From positions 25,106,875 to 25,170,874 of the forward strand of contig OZ234495.1 of assembly GCA_965153455.1 (NCBI GenBank): DNA of 64,000 nucleotides. Reading direction: 5' to 3'. The position numbers and the translations under genes were made by a program. Source of the stretch: Sphagnum compactum (Eukaryota; Bryophyta; Sphagnopsida; Sphagnales). Positions 39,003 to 48,954 of the stretch are shown in pieces; positions within the stretch are counted from its first letter, which is position 1; each line of letters opens with the position of its first letter. A model generated the notes under the pieces. It made no database searches and was not told where the DNA came from. It saw only the letters and a list, made by a program, of their open reading frames with translations.

Positions 39003-39425
39003 GACCCTGCAAAAATATTTCTGATATCCAAGTTTAGTTATTTATTTATTTCCAACACCACCCATAAAACTAAAACTGGGACTGCAAATAGGTGAGACAC
39101 TACTAATAGCAACCGACAGGGAGGGACCAGCAGTCATCATATTTATTAGGCTTTAATATGCCTTTTTACCGACCGTGTCCAAAAATGCTGCGCCAAAACA
39201 GTTTTGTGGAGCCAAAACAACATGGTCCCAAACGGACGTAAAATTGTAAACAGTAAACAGTCTTGATTTTTCTTCATCCATTTTTATTTTGCTATGCCAC
39301 ACGTACTGAGCGCCGCTTGAGCTCATATCTGTAGCTCCCTGTTTCTGATTGGATTGGTCGCAAGTGGTCCCACCTATTTGCAGTTTCAGCTTTAGTTTTA
39401 CTAGTGTGGCCTGTGCCATTGGCCC
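39003..39425. repeat. MITE family A copy plus an adjoining inverted fragment
   Basis: 39003-39325 follows the 57717-58048 element in the same orientation: GACCCTGCAAAAATAT, CCACCCATAAAACTAAAACT, GGGACTGCAAA.AGGTG, GCCAAAAC. Its outer end is degraded. Directly after it, 39340-39425 repeats part of the same family in reverse orientation (CTGATTGGATTGGTC, CCCACCTATTTGCAGTTTCAG). It is a nested or rearranged pair. The 102-codon minus ORF here is a by-product. Confidence 0.65.
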
Positions 39426-40004
39426 AAGTGATACCACGTCCTCAAATGATTTTCCTTCCAAAACCTGGTTTTCTGGAGTTTTTTTGAATTTTCAGCGGCA
39501 GAAATCGTTTAGAAATCAATATCTCCCACATATGAAATCCAAATCTTAACAAATAAATTCCATGAAATACTACTCATCAAGATCTTTCCAACAACACCAA
39601 AGGCACATTTCCAATTCCTCTGAAATTTTAAGCTATCATTTAATGTAATTTTCAGTGAAGAAATCATTCAATATTCAAGAACTTTTGCATTGCAAGTTCA
39701 AATGTCATGGAACCCAAGCCCATGCACCCCTCCTTGTCGAGAGCTTCCAAAGAAGCCAAGAACACGATCTGAAGCATCCCAGTTCAGTGGATCTCATCAA
39801 TATAAAACAAAACAAACTACCTTCCTTCATAGATACATGTATGGGGCTGCAACTTGGAAAGAAGTAAATAACTGAACTGGCATGTACAAAATATATTGCA
39901 GGGATGGGGCGTTGAACATCGCATACTGAGCATGGATGGAGATGCTCTAGAGTGTGGGTAAATTTAAGGTTATAGAGTTTTCTTTTCAGGGGTTTTTCTT
40001 TTTA

Positions 40005-40153
40005 AAGTCTTTCAAAAACACCCAATTACGAGAATGACGACAAGTACACTTTTAATATTTGATATCTTTCCTACAAACCACTTACACGAAATGGAAGCCC
40101 CTCTTGAGAACGGATGGGGCGTTGAAAGTGAAGCCCCTCTTGAGAACCGCCGG
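40005..40153. repeat. Duplicated segment, unit 2 (partner at 38800-38972)
   Basis: Second member of the pair. It ends with two close copies of GAAGCCCCTCTTGAGAA at about 40090 and 40130. Confidence 0.55.
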
Positions 40154-40222
40154 GTTCCTGCGCCATTTCTGAAATTCTAATACCCACATGACTGACCTTG
40201 GATGTTAGTTTACAAAGTGACG

Positions 40223-40393
40223 CGCACATGGTAAGGTAAAATTTAGGGTTCCGGGTATATTTTTCCTCTTGTGTGTGGTATGTGCCCCGTAGTTTTAGGG
40301 TTTTGTTGGTGCGCACATGGTAGGGTGATTTTGGGGTTCCGGGTATATTTGTTGTGTGGTGTGGTACGTGCCTCGTGGGTTTAGGGTTTTGTT
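40223..40393 (+). promoter_or_regulatory. Two tandem telo-box-bearing repeats upstream of the phosphate-carrier gene
   Basis: An 88-bp unit starts GCGCACATGGTA at 40223 and again at 40311. Both contain GGGTTCCGGGTATAT and end in TTTAGGGTTTTGTT (complement of AAACCCTAA, the plant telo-box). Telo-boxes are common in promoters of housekeeping and mitochondrial or ribosomal genes. The repeats lie about 560-730 bp before the start codon. A GA-rich tract (40693-40717) and a poly-G run (about 40777-40793) follow. Confidence 0.6.
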
Positions 40394-40865
40394 CTGCTTG
40401 TTGGCTAAAACAGAGCTTCAGTTTTCCAGTGCGGAAGTGACGGCAAATTTCCCCCTCCTCCTGCCTTCTTCTTCGTGACGACGATGAGCTTGATGACGAG
40501 CTTCGTGGCCATAGGAACTGCGTTTGATGACGACGATCGCCTTTTCCGTGTATTCCGCTTGGAAAAGCTTGGAACTCTTGCGGCCACGTAGAATTTCAAC
40601 AGTTTTGTCATTTTGCTGTTTGGATTCGCAGCGCCGTGTGTCATGTCTCTACAATAGACAGACAATGCCAAATTAGGCGCAACCTAGCTAATCCTAGAGA
40701 GAGCGAGAGAGAGAGATAGCGTAACGCAAACGTAAACGTGCTGCGGCGGGCGAGCGTCGCAGGAGGGAGGGACTCGGGGGGGGGGGGGGGGGGAAGAATT
40801 TGGAAATTGATGAAGAAGTAACTCATTAACGAGTGGCGTTGATTCTTATCTTTTGGAATTATTCC

Positions 40866-40925
40866 ATGTCGTCTGAGAGGAGAGCGAGAGATGGACGTGC
40901 AGACTCGACGATCGTGCCAGCTTGA
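40866..40925 (+). CDS. Short upstream ORF (19 codons) before the phosphate-carrier start
   Basis: ATG TCG TCT GAG ... GCT TGA ends 26 bp before the main ATG at 40952. A second upstream ATG at 40891 opens a different frame that runs across the main start to 41208. If transcription begins upstream of 40866, scanning ribosomes meet both. The transcription start is unknown, so this is tentative. Confidence 0.35.
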   Translation: MSSERRARDGRADSTIVPA

Positions 40926-40951
40926 AGTCTTAGAAGAAGAAGAAGGTAGTC

Positions 40952-43212
40952 ATGACCGTCGAAATGGAGCAAACAACGTCGTCGTCGTCGTCGTGGGAGG
41001 CCAAGTTGAGGGGAAAGAAGTTAGAGATGTTTACGGGCAAGTATTATGCTGCATGCGCAGCAGGGGGTATGATTTCCGCGGGATCCGTGCACTTGCTCAT
41101 CACTCCTTTCGACATGCTCAAAGTGAATATGCAGGTGAGGTGGTTGTTCATGGAGCAGAACTGCCGATCTTAATCTTCTCATTCCTGATGATGAAGGTTT
41201 CTTTGTGACGCTTCAGTTACGCAAGGTTTGTCTGGTGTTGGTTTGTGGAATGAGTGAAGCTAGCAACCCATTAGACACTGTCGTGGTTGCGATCGGTTGC
41301 TTCGGTAGCAGTTTTCTTTGTTTTGATTCCATCATTGTTCCAAGAGCGTTGCATCGCTCCAGCGATCGCAAATCCACCTGAAATCCTAAACCATAAATCT
41401 TGAGCCAATGGTTCTGAAGTTTCCAGTTTCCGACATCAATTGGTGACTGTTCCGGTTTGTATGACAATTTTGCAGGCATATCCTTTGAAGTATCAAAGTA
41501 TTGCATCAAGTTTTGGAACTGTGTATAGGGAGCAAGGAATGACAGGCATGTGGAAGGGATGGAGCAGTAAGCTATTTGGCTATGGTGCCCAGGGAGCATG
41601 CAAATTTGGGCTTTATGAATACTTCAAGAGTTCATTTAGTGATATTTCAGGCCCAGCAGCCTTTAGTGCGCAACAGTCCAACAACAGAACTGTCATTTAC
41701 ATTGTAAGCAGTTTGTCAGCACAGGTGATTGCAGATGTCGCACTTTGCCCTTTTGAAGCTGTGAAAGTGCGTGTGCAAACACAACCTGGTTTCGCCAAGG
41801 GTGTGTCTGATGGATTCCCGAGATTGTATGCAACAGAAGGCATCCTTGGGTACATGACATCTTTCTTTCGATTTTGTCACATCACATTGATATACCAATA
41901 TGATTAATTGCTCATGTTGTATCATGTGTGCTTGGAAGCATGATTGGCAAACTCTTCTGTTGTAGTGCATCTCTTTCTTTCTTGCCCATAGACTGATGAA
42001 TCAAAGTCTCTAGCTGATGCATTGTGCACACCACATCTGCACCATCACAAACTATTTGTTTCATGTGCCATATAGCCATTCCATCATGGGATCATGATGT
42101 TCTCCATTTCAAATTCTTTGTGTCATAAGAAAGACAGAGAATCAGAGCTTATATTAGCATTGCAATTTAACCCCTGAGTAGCTTTTAGGGAAAGGCCAGG
42201 CTATCAACTTGAATGTTGTTTATTTCCTCATACGTATTGTTGATATTCTAACATTGCCAGGTTTTACAAAGGGCTTCTACCACTCTGGGCACGTAATATC
42301 CCTTGTAAGTAGATTTTTTCCTACTCCTCTTCCCTTGTCTCGCCCCCATCCCTCTAGTTTTCTCTCTCTGCTCACTTGGTGTTGCATTTGTACATCATAG
42401 TTTCTCTTGGATTTTCTTTTCATTAGTCACTCAATTAATTCCATGCTCCTTCTTGCATGGGGTAATGCTGATATTAGGTGTTGTGTCTCCATTGCAGTTT
42501 CGATGCTCATGTTCTCATCATTTGAGCATTCGGTGGACTTCATCTATGGACGTGTGCTCAACAGACACAAAAGTGAATGTTCCATGGGGACTCAACTTGG
42601 TGTTACTTGTATGGCTGGCTATATGTCAGGTGTGATGGGAAGTATTGTTTCCAATCCTGCTGACAATATTGTCACCGCCCTCAACAACAACAAAGGAATC
42701 ACTTTCTTGCAGGTCTGACTTTTGGCTTGTCACTCTTGTATGCTTCAGAAAGAATTATGTGTCTTGGAAAAGAAACTCATGTTCCTTCAACTGTTTCTTT
42801 GCTGGCTATATGTCAGGTGGTTATCCTCATGTACTGGACAAAAGTATCTCAGGTAGGTGGTGTATTTCCAGAAAGGGCTTCAACATAGTGGATCAATTTA
42901 GGAATTGGACTCACATTCTGCATTTTCCTGGTGTAAACTGTAAACCCTTTGTAGAAGCACCAATCTGCTTCCTGCAATCTGCACATATACATGCAGGGAA
43001 TTGCACCCTCAATGTTTGCAAAGTGCATGTATTGATAAAACTAGAGCAAAAGTTCTGATCTCGAAGTTCTGCACAATGTGCAGGCAGCAAGGAACATTGG
43101 AATCGTAGATCTGTTTACTAGAAGCTTACCATTGCGAGTGATGCTGGTGGGCCCTCTTGTTACAGCACAATGGTTTTGTTACGACTCATGTAAAGTATTA
43201 TGTGGCCTGTAA
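40952..43212 (+). CDS. MPT1-like: Mitochondrial phosphate carrier, MPT1 type, five coding exons
   Basis: Exons 40952-41134, 41476-41849, 42261-42304, 42498-42712 and 43084-43212, all with GT-AG introns, give about 314 residues. The protein should carry phosphate with protons (or exchange it for hydroxide) across the mitochondrial inner membrane for ATP synthesis. Three carrier repeats are seen: TPFDMLKVNMQ (repeat 1), CPFEAVKVRVQTQPGFAKG (repeat 2) and SNPADNIV (repeat 3; the usual basic residue is absent, as I recall for the family). KLFGYGAQGACKFGLYEYFK and FTRSLPLRVMLVGPLVTAQW are typical of phosphate carriers. The block VHLLITPFDMLKVNM and overall length resemble plant MPT1 more than MPT2/MPT3, from memory. 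Exon 1 codes a Ser run. The start ATG gives a normal N-terminus. The stop at 43210-43212 overlaps a good donor (GTAAGT at 43209), so a further small exon is possible. No damage seen. Confidence 0.92.
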
Positions 43213-46200
43213 GTGCTTCTCTCTCTTTTTTTAATTTCTTTACAGTTCTGCCAATGCTGTTACAGCCAGAGAGGAAGCTCTGTAGGTTGAACCTTCTTCC
43301 TTGTTTGCCCATCTCACGTACAGTCAAGAAAGGCTCTGGTGGTATTGAGTATGGTTAACAAGTGTTTAATACATTTTAGCGCCTTGGCAATGACAGTTGA
43401 AAGTTTGTATGGCAGGCCTACCAGTGGAGGCAATTCTGTGAGAAGGGCACAACTAGAGGCACTATAATATATTCCAACAATTTTACAGGAACATTTCAAT
43501 CATAGTGGCAAGGATTGATCAAAGACACGAGCGGGATCACAGACCTCCTTCACCCAAATGTTTGGTCAACATTGGAAGCATTTGTATGCTGTGGCACATT
43601 TGTACATCTGTATCACTGCCAATGACCCAGCCATTGTTGGATGTCTGCAAAAAGGAGGGGCAGTTGCTGCCACTGGGGAACTACTGACCAAATGTTCCAC
43701 AGAGCAAATCAGGCAATCTTCCACACAGTTAAAATGCTGAAGAACAATCCATTGATGTGTAGACTTACTCTCCGCATGCAAGCTGAACAGGTGTGTAAAC
43801 GTGTCATGTGCACAAAGACATGGTGGCAGCAGCACCCACCTCTTCTTGAGAGTGCAAATGACTGCTTGTCCACTTCCATGATTCCCACAGATCATCCTGT
43901 ACACATATCAATTTAATTCATCTCCCATAGTCAATGAATGAGCAAATATATGCATTGAAAGTAGCAAAACAGACACAAATACACAATGGAAACTAGACAT
44001 GATATATTTGTCGACATCCACTAGAAAATGGGCATTCACATAACTTGCTTGCCTTTTATGCATTTCAATGGGAATGAAATTCTCACTACTGAAATTGCAA
44101 AATGTGATAACCTATTACTTTCATTCACAACATTAAATTTTGTAAAAAGTTTAATACGGCTTGCATCTTGTTTGTGAGGATATTAAATGCCTTCCATTCC
44201 CAACTTTGGATGTGAGGTGGTTGTTTCTTCCTCACCAACTTTTTATTCAAGTGTTATTTATACCATGTATGTAATCAACTTTGAAAGTATAATATAATTA
44301 TTTTTGTTTTGGACTACATCTGTATAACATTATATAGTTTGCGTCTTCAAGGTTTATAGACCTCCGTCCTTGTAAGTCAACCTCATTTGTTGGGCCCTAC
44401 ATTTCTAGAGGTATGGACTATTGTATCTAGGGAGTGTATTTTGGGTGATGCATTCTTTATTATGACATATTACAGTACTATGTAAAAGTTTGAGAATAAT
44501 TGTACATGATTATGTCATTTTGAAAGCATTTCATTAAGTCCTTTAAAAATTGAAAAGACTAGTGAAAACATTGGAAATAATGTTTTGTGTGTTTTTGAGT
44601 ATTCTATACTTATTAGATTCAATCCAAATTATTCCACATGTTTTCATATTATATTATATAGGGCCTTATATAAAAATATTTTAAACTTGCAATGTTAATA
44701 CAATTTTTGACATTAAAAACATGAAAAATAAAATACTAATTACTCTTTGTATGGTACATGTTATCATGATTGCATTTGATAGTTGTTTGTTTTTTGTTTT
44801 GTTGTGACATGTTTAAAGCTTATTTTGGAAGCTTGTTTTTCGAAGTTGTGTGTTGTTGGTTTCATGTTGTGAATTTTTTCTCTCTTGGTGGAAGGTAGGT
44901 TGTGTGTTTGGCAACATGTGGGTTTTATTGGCTTTCGTATTTGAATAAAGAACAACAAGTCATGTATATTTGTGCATTTGTAATGTTCTTTTCTTTCTTT
45001 TTTGGTTTATTATTGTGATGTAGGCTTGGGAGGTTTTTTTTCTTTCATTGTTGTGTCAAAGGTTGCAAAGTTTTTCAAGCTTCGGGAAAACACTAGCCTA
45101 AATGGGGTGTAACCCCAAAGAGGAAGGAGATAAAATATAATATCAACTAGTATTTCCTTTGTTTCTCTACACACACTTAGGAAATTTTTCATTAGTTCTC
45201 AATTTCCAAAAGGACCCACTAAAAGAAAATGCCCTCAATCAACCATATTTAGCTCATATGCAAACTTTCTAGACAATGATTCCCAACAAAGTGCCAACAC
45301 ATGCTTTACCTTTTCACAAGTTTGACATTTACATATTACCAAGTCTTTAGATCCATGCCCAAGAAAAAAACTTTGAAATTTTCAAACCAACATAATTGTC
45401 CTCAAGAATAAACTTGAATGTCCTAGTCTCACAATATTGCACATGGATGTGCATTGAAGCATTTATTGTGCCCACACAACAAATGTTTTTTGGTGATAGA
45501 CATTGCAAGCCCACATATACATTTGTTCCAAAAACTCAAATCAGCCTTCACTTCATTTTGGAATAGAAATTTACAATGACAAATCAAAGAGTTTCAACAA
45601 AGGGAGATTCTTTCCCTAGCTTTGTCTACCTTTATTCAAATCTATTATCATATCATGTATTTTCCTCTACTGAACTTACAAACCAAACACTCCCAAAAAA
45701 TCCAAGTTCTCTCACAAGCTAAGATGGCAACAACTTGCCTCTAATTTTTGGCCCAAAAAAAACAAAACCCATTTTTACTTTTTAAAAGCACTACATTTTG
45801 CCCAATCTTCCCATGCACACCTTGTTGCCTTTGTTTCTTCATCTATCACCTTGCATAAATCATCTCCTTCATGTATTTTCCAAAAACCTTCACTAATAGA
45901 AATCTTCATTGTTCAAATAATTTCACATCACCAGTCTTTAAAGATTACCTCCAAAACGATCCCCCAAAAAATTATAAAATAATAGTAAAAAAAGTATATA
46001 ACACATGGGCATTAATTAAATTGATGTGAAGTTGGCATTTAGTTTTGAAACAAACATTTTAATGAAAAAGTTGAAACATGCGAAGGCCACACAAGTGCAC
46101 TTATTGTTCCAAATGCATTTCCCTTGTGAGAAGGAAATGTGTGGGAGTGCAAGAGGTAGTCCCTAAAATTCCCAAGTGCATTCTCACTTTTGAAAATTTG

Positions 46201-46736
46201 AAATCCTATAACTTTGAAACAAGATTTGAGGGATTAAAGCTTGTCCAAATTGGGATTTTTATAATATCATTGGAAAGGTCTTGAAGAATAGATATCCAAA
46301 ATAGGGTTGCATTCCCCATTTGAATAGTAAAATACACCTTATGACCAAATGAATGGTTGGGAGTCAAACTAGCAATTTAGACTTTTGACCATTGATTTTT
46401 TTGATAGATGAGCCAAATCACCTTTAATTGGAATGTGCAATTTGCCATTAAAAAGTTATTTTCAAGAGCTTTCCTTTGAAAACTTTTAAATGAAAGTCCA
46501 TATAAAAAAGTTATAAACTCGCAAAGTAATAAGACTCATTATTTCGCAATTTTGGGACCCTTGGCACATGGGAATCGTAGGAATTTTGTCATTTTATAGT
46601 AATCATTATGATCATTTACATAGTACATTATTGAGAAGACAATGGTAATTTGACCTCCCCGAGTTTGGGTGGAGGTGTGTCTTGTAAGTGCAAATTGCCA
46701 TGGCTCTTCATGCACCATTTTGGTTTCAATTTTGGG
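43213..46736. other. 3' side of the carrier gene, then intergenic
   Basis: Gene-like composition persists to about 43920, probably 3' UTR. The overlapping ORFs at 43505-43916 on both strands show no domain. From 44000 on the DNA is AT-rich with no recognisable gene. Confidence 0.5.
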
Positions 46737-47410
46737 CTACAGCCTAGGAGCTTGGAAGGAAGGTAAATGAAGCTTGCTGCTGCTTCAAGGAGTTTTAGGT
46801 TGTGGAGTGAAGACGATAGGAGTTCTTCCACAGCAAACCCCCGCTTCCCTTGCCCTCCTTCCTCCGTCAATATTTCTGCCAACAGCTGTTTCTCAAGGAC
46901 CATTGATTCTTGATACGTAAAACGACAGATCCATCTGCAAGCAAGCAAGGGAAGGAAGCAAGAGACGGAGCAATCAGGGTCAGGGCGCCATCGCTTCAAG
47001 CTTCTTGCTACATTGCGTCTGCTACAGCCTAGGAGCTTGGAAGGAAGGTAAAAGAAGGGAAGAAAAGAAAAGAAAAGGAAGGGGAAGGAAGGAATGAGGG
47101 AGTTGAACTTCACCAAGGCCTTTGACAAGAAGAAAAGGAAGAAGAAGAATTGGTGGCACTGGAGAAGCAAGTAAGACCCCACACACACACACAACAGTTC
47201 TGCAAATTCTGTAGATTTTGGGTTTGTTTCTGAGGAATTGAGGTAGGCATCAGAAAAAGGTATGAAGTGGTCTTCAAGCTGATCGAAAATTCCGCAAGAA
47301 ATTCGGGACCTGCGCGGTGACAAAGATGATTGATGACACAAGACGCTAAGCCACGCTACGTTGCAGCAACAGGAGTGGCAGCAATAGAGCAGCCCCCACC
47401 CCGTGTTCAT
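46628..47410 (-). other. Long minus-strand ORF of unknown status, with internal direct repeats
   Basis: A 260-codon open frame. One part has ordinary protein-like composition (QLLAEILTEEGGQGKRGFAV, EELLSSSLHNLKLLEA), but the middle is a low-complexity Phe/Leu/Ser stretch derived from purine-rich DNA. A 35-bp block (CTACAGCCTAGGAGCTTGGAA...) occurs directly repeated at 46737-46772 and 47022-47056 (encoding YLPSKLLGCS twice). I do not recognise a family. It could hold an exon of an unannotated gene, or be chance opening. Confidence 0.3.
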
Positions 47411-47569
47411 TCACCTGAGGTTGAAAGAGGTCGGGCCCGCCATCGCCATTGTCCTCGCTAGAACCACCTTGCACCAAGCACAAACGCCAGCAAGGACAAT
47501 TCTAGGTTCTTGGGTTTTAACTTCTGAGGCCCTTTTTGTTTTGGAGGGTGGGGGAGGGACGTAATTCTG

Positions 47570-47850
47570 GTCTCTTTCTCTTTTCTCTTTTCTTCTGTTC
47601 TTTAAACCCTAAACCTGTTCTGTTCTGTTCTGTTATCTTTCTCTTCTCTTCTCTTCTGTTATCTTTCTCTTCTCTTCTCTTCTCTTCTCTTTCTCTTCTT
47701 TTCCTTGAACCCTAAACCTCATCTCTTCTCTTCTCCAAAGCTCTTCTCTTCTCTTCTTCTTTTGTTCTTTAAACCTTAGACCTCTTCTCTTCTTAAAACC
47801 CTAAACTTGCTCTCATATCTTCTCTTTCACTTTTCTAAACCGTAAAACAT
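47570..47850. repeat. Polypyrimidine tract with interspersed telo-boxes
   Basis: Reiterated CTTCTCTTCT, TTCTGTTCTG and TATCTTTCTC units are broken by several (A)AACCCTAAAC motifs. It lies directly upstream of the LINE and may be its 5' leader, or a CT-rich plant core-promoter region. Confidence 0.6.
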
Positions 47851-48061
47851 TGCTTGGATTTTTCCCTTTGTATTTTCAGCTCACTTACCTGCCTGAAGAA
47901 ACCTGTTTTCAACAATGTACCAGTTAGGCTGTATTGGGATCTTCTAACCACAGGCCCTTCTCTTATACCAAATTTCTAATTTTTTTAATGGCTAAAACCC
48001 ATGTGTTTTTTGACTTCTCAAGTCCTTTTTAAAAAATAAATACTCGTTTAGGGTTTAAGAT

Positions 48062-48927
48062 TTGAAGAACTCCGCAATGGCACTCGATGTCGCACCGCTG
48101 CTATGTCCTTTCACTGTAGCGTCGGACATTTTCACGCTGAAGAAGGACATTGCCAAGACGCATTGCAACAACGCCGGGTCCAACGTTCCAGACAATGCAC
48201 CCCCTGGCGATCTACCAGGTAGCCCTGGCTGGGCATTGGCTAGTCATGGGCCTTAAGACCGACAGTTCATCTGTTGACGCGCGACTGTCCAAGATGGAGG
48301 CGGCCATCGAGAACATTGCATCTCTCACGGCCGTTGGCAACCTTGCAGTCAACTAGCTGATGGAGCGCGAGGTGGCCGCGGCTGTCATAGCCAAGGCTAT
48401 TTCTGCAGAAGAGCCCAGGTGGACCACTGTGATGGTCAAGAATGTGCGCCAGGTGGTCAGCCGGGCTGTGGAACCCTGGCTGACGCGCCCAAACAGGAGG
48501 AGCGCAAGCTCAACTACGCTTCATGGGCTTTGAGGCCAAGGAGGGTGAGATCGAGAAGGAGCTGGTGCAGCGGCTCAACACAGAGCTGTTGCAAGGGCAA
48601 ATGAGGTTGCACGCCAAGGTCGTTGTCGCCACGCGACAGTGGCTTGTGACTGCGCGAGCTTCCACCTTGGCGACGGGCGTGTGCCCTAGTGCGGTGCTGT
48701 TCAAATTCGCAACGAGTGAAGACCGCCAAGCTGCGCTGCGAGGGTGCAAAGGCTTGGCGAGGACCAAGCTAGGCCTAAACGAGGACTTCACGCCCACGTA
48801 GCAGGCGTTCAAGTCAGAGCTGTGGCCATTGTTCAAGGAGGCCAAGGCGGCAGGCAAGCACGCCTTTTGGCGCGCAGCCGAACTCTTCATCAACGGCACT
48901 TAGATTTGCCCGCCCTCCTCTATCTAG
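48062..48927 (+). pseudogene. LINE ORF1-like (nucleic-acid-binding) protein, broken
   Basis: The recognisable core is GFEAKEGEIEKELVQRLNTE, then ...PSAVLFKFATSEDRQAALRG, then GLNEDFTPT and FKEAKAAGKHAFWRAAELF. This resembles the RRM-plus-C-terminal layout of LINE ORF1 proteins, which bind the element RNA. The N-terminal piece contains a heptad-like stretch (DARLSKMEAAIENIASL) that could be a coiled coil. Frameshifts occur around 48150-48250 and again around 48430-48520. In-frame stops lie at 48799 and 48901, and at 48925 (possibly the natural stop). Confidence 0.6.
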
Positions 48928-48954
48928 GGGCACGGGGACCAGAGAGACCTATGC

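Noticed and set aside
43209-43245. 37-bp intron at the end of the phosphate-carrier gene
   Set aside because: Shorter than typical plant introns; the TAA stop at 43210-43212 was kept as the default end.
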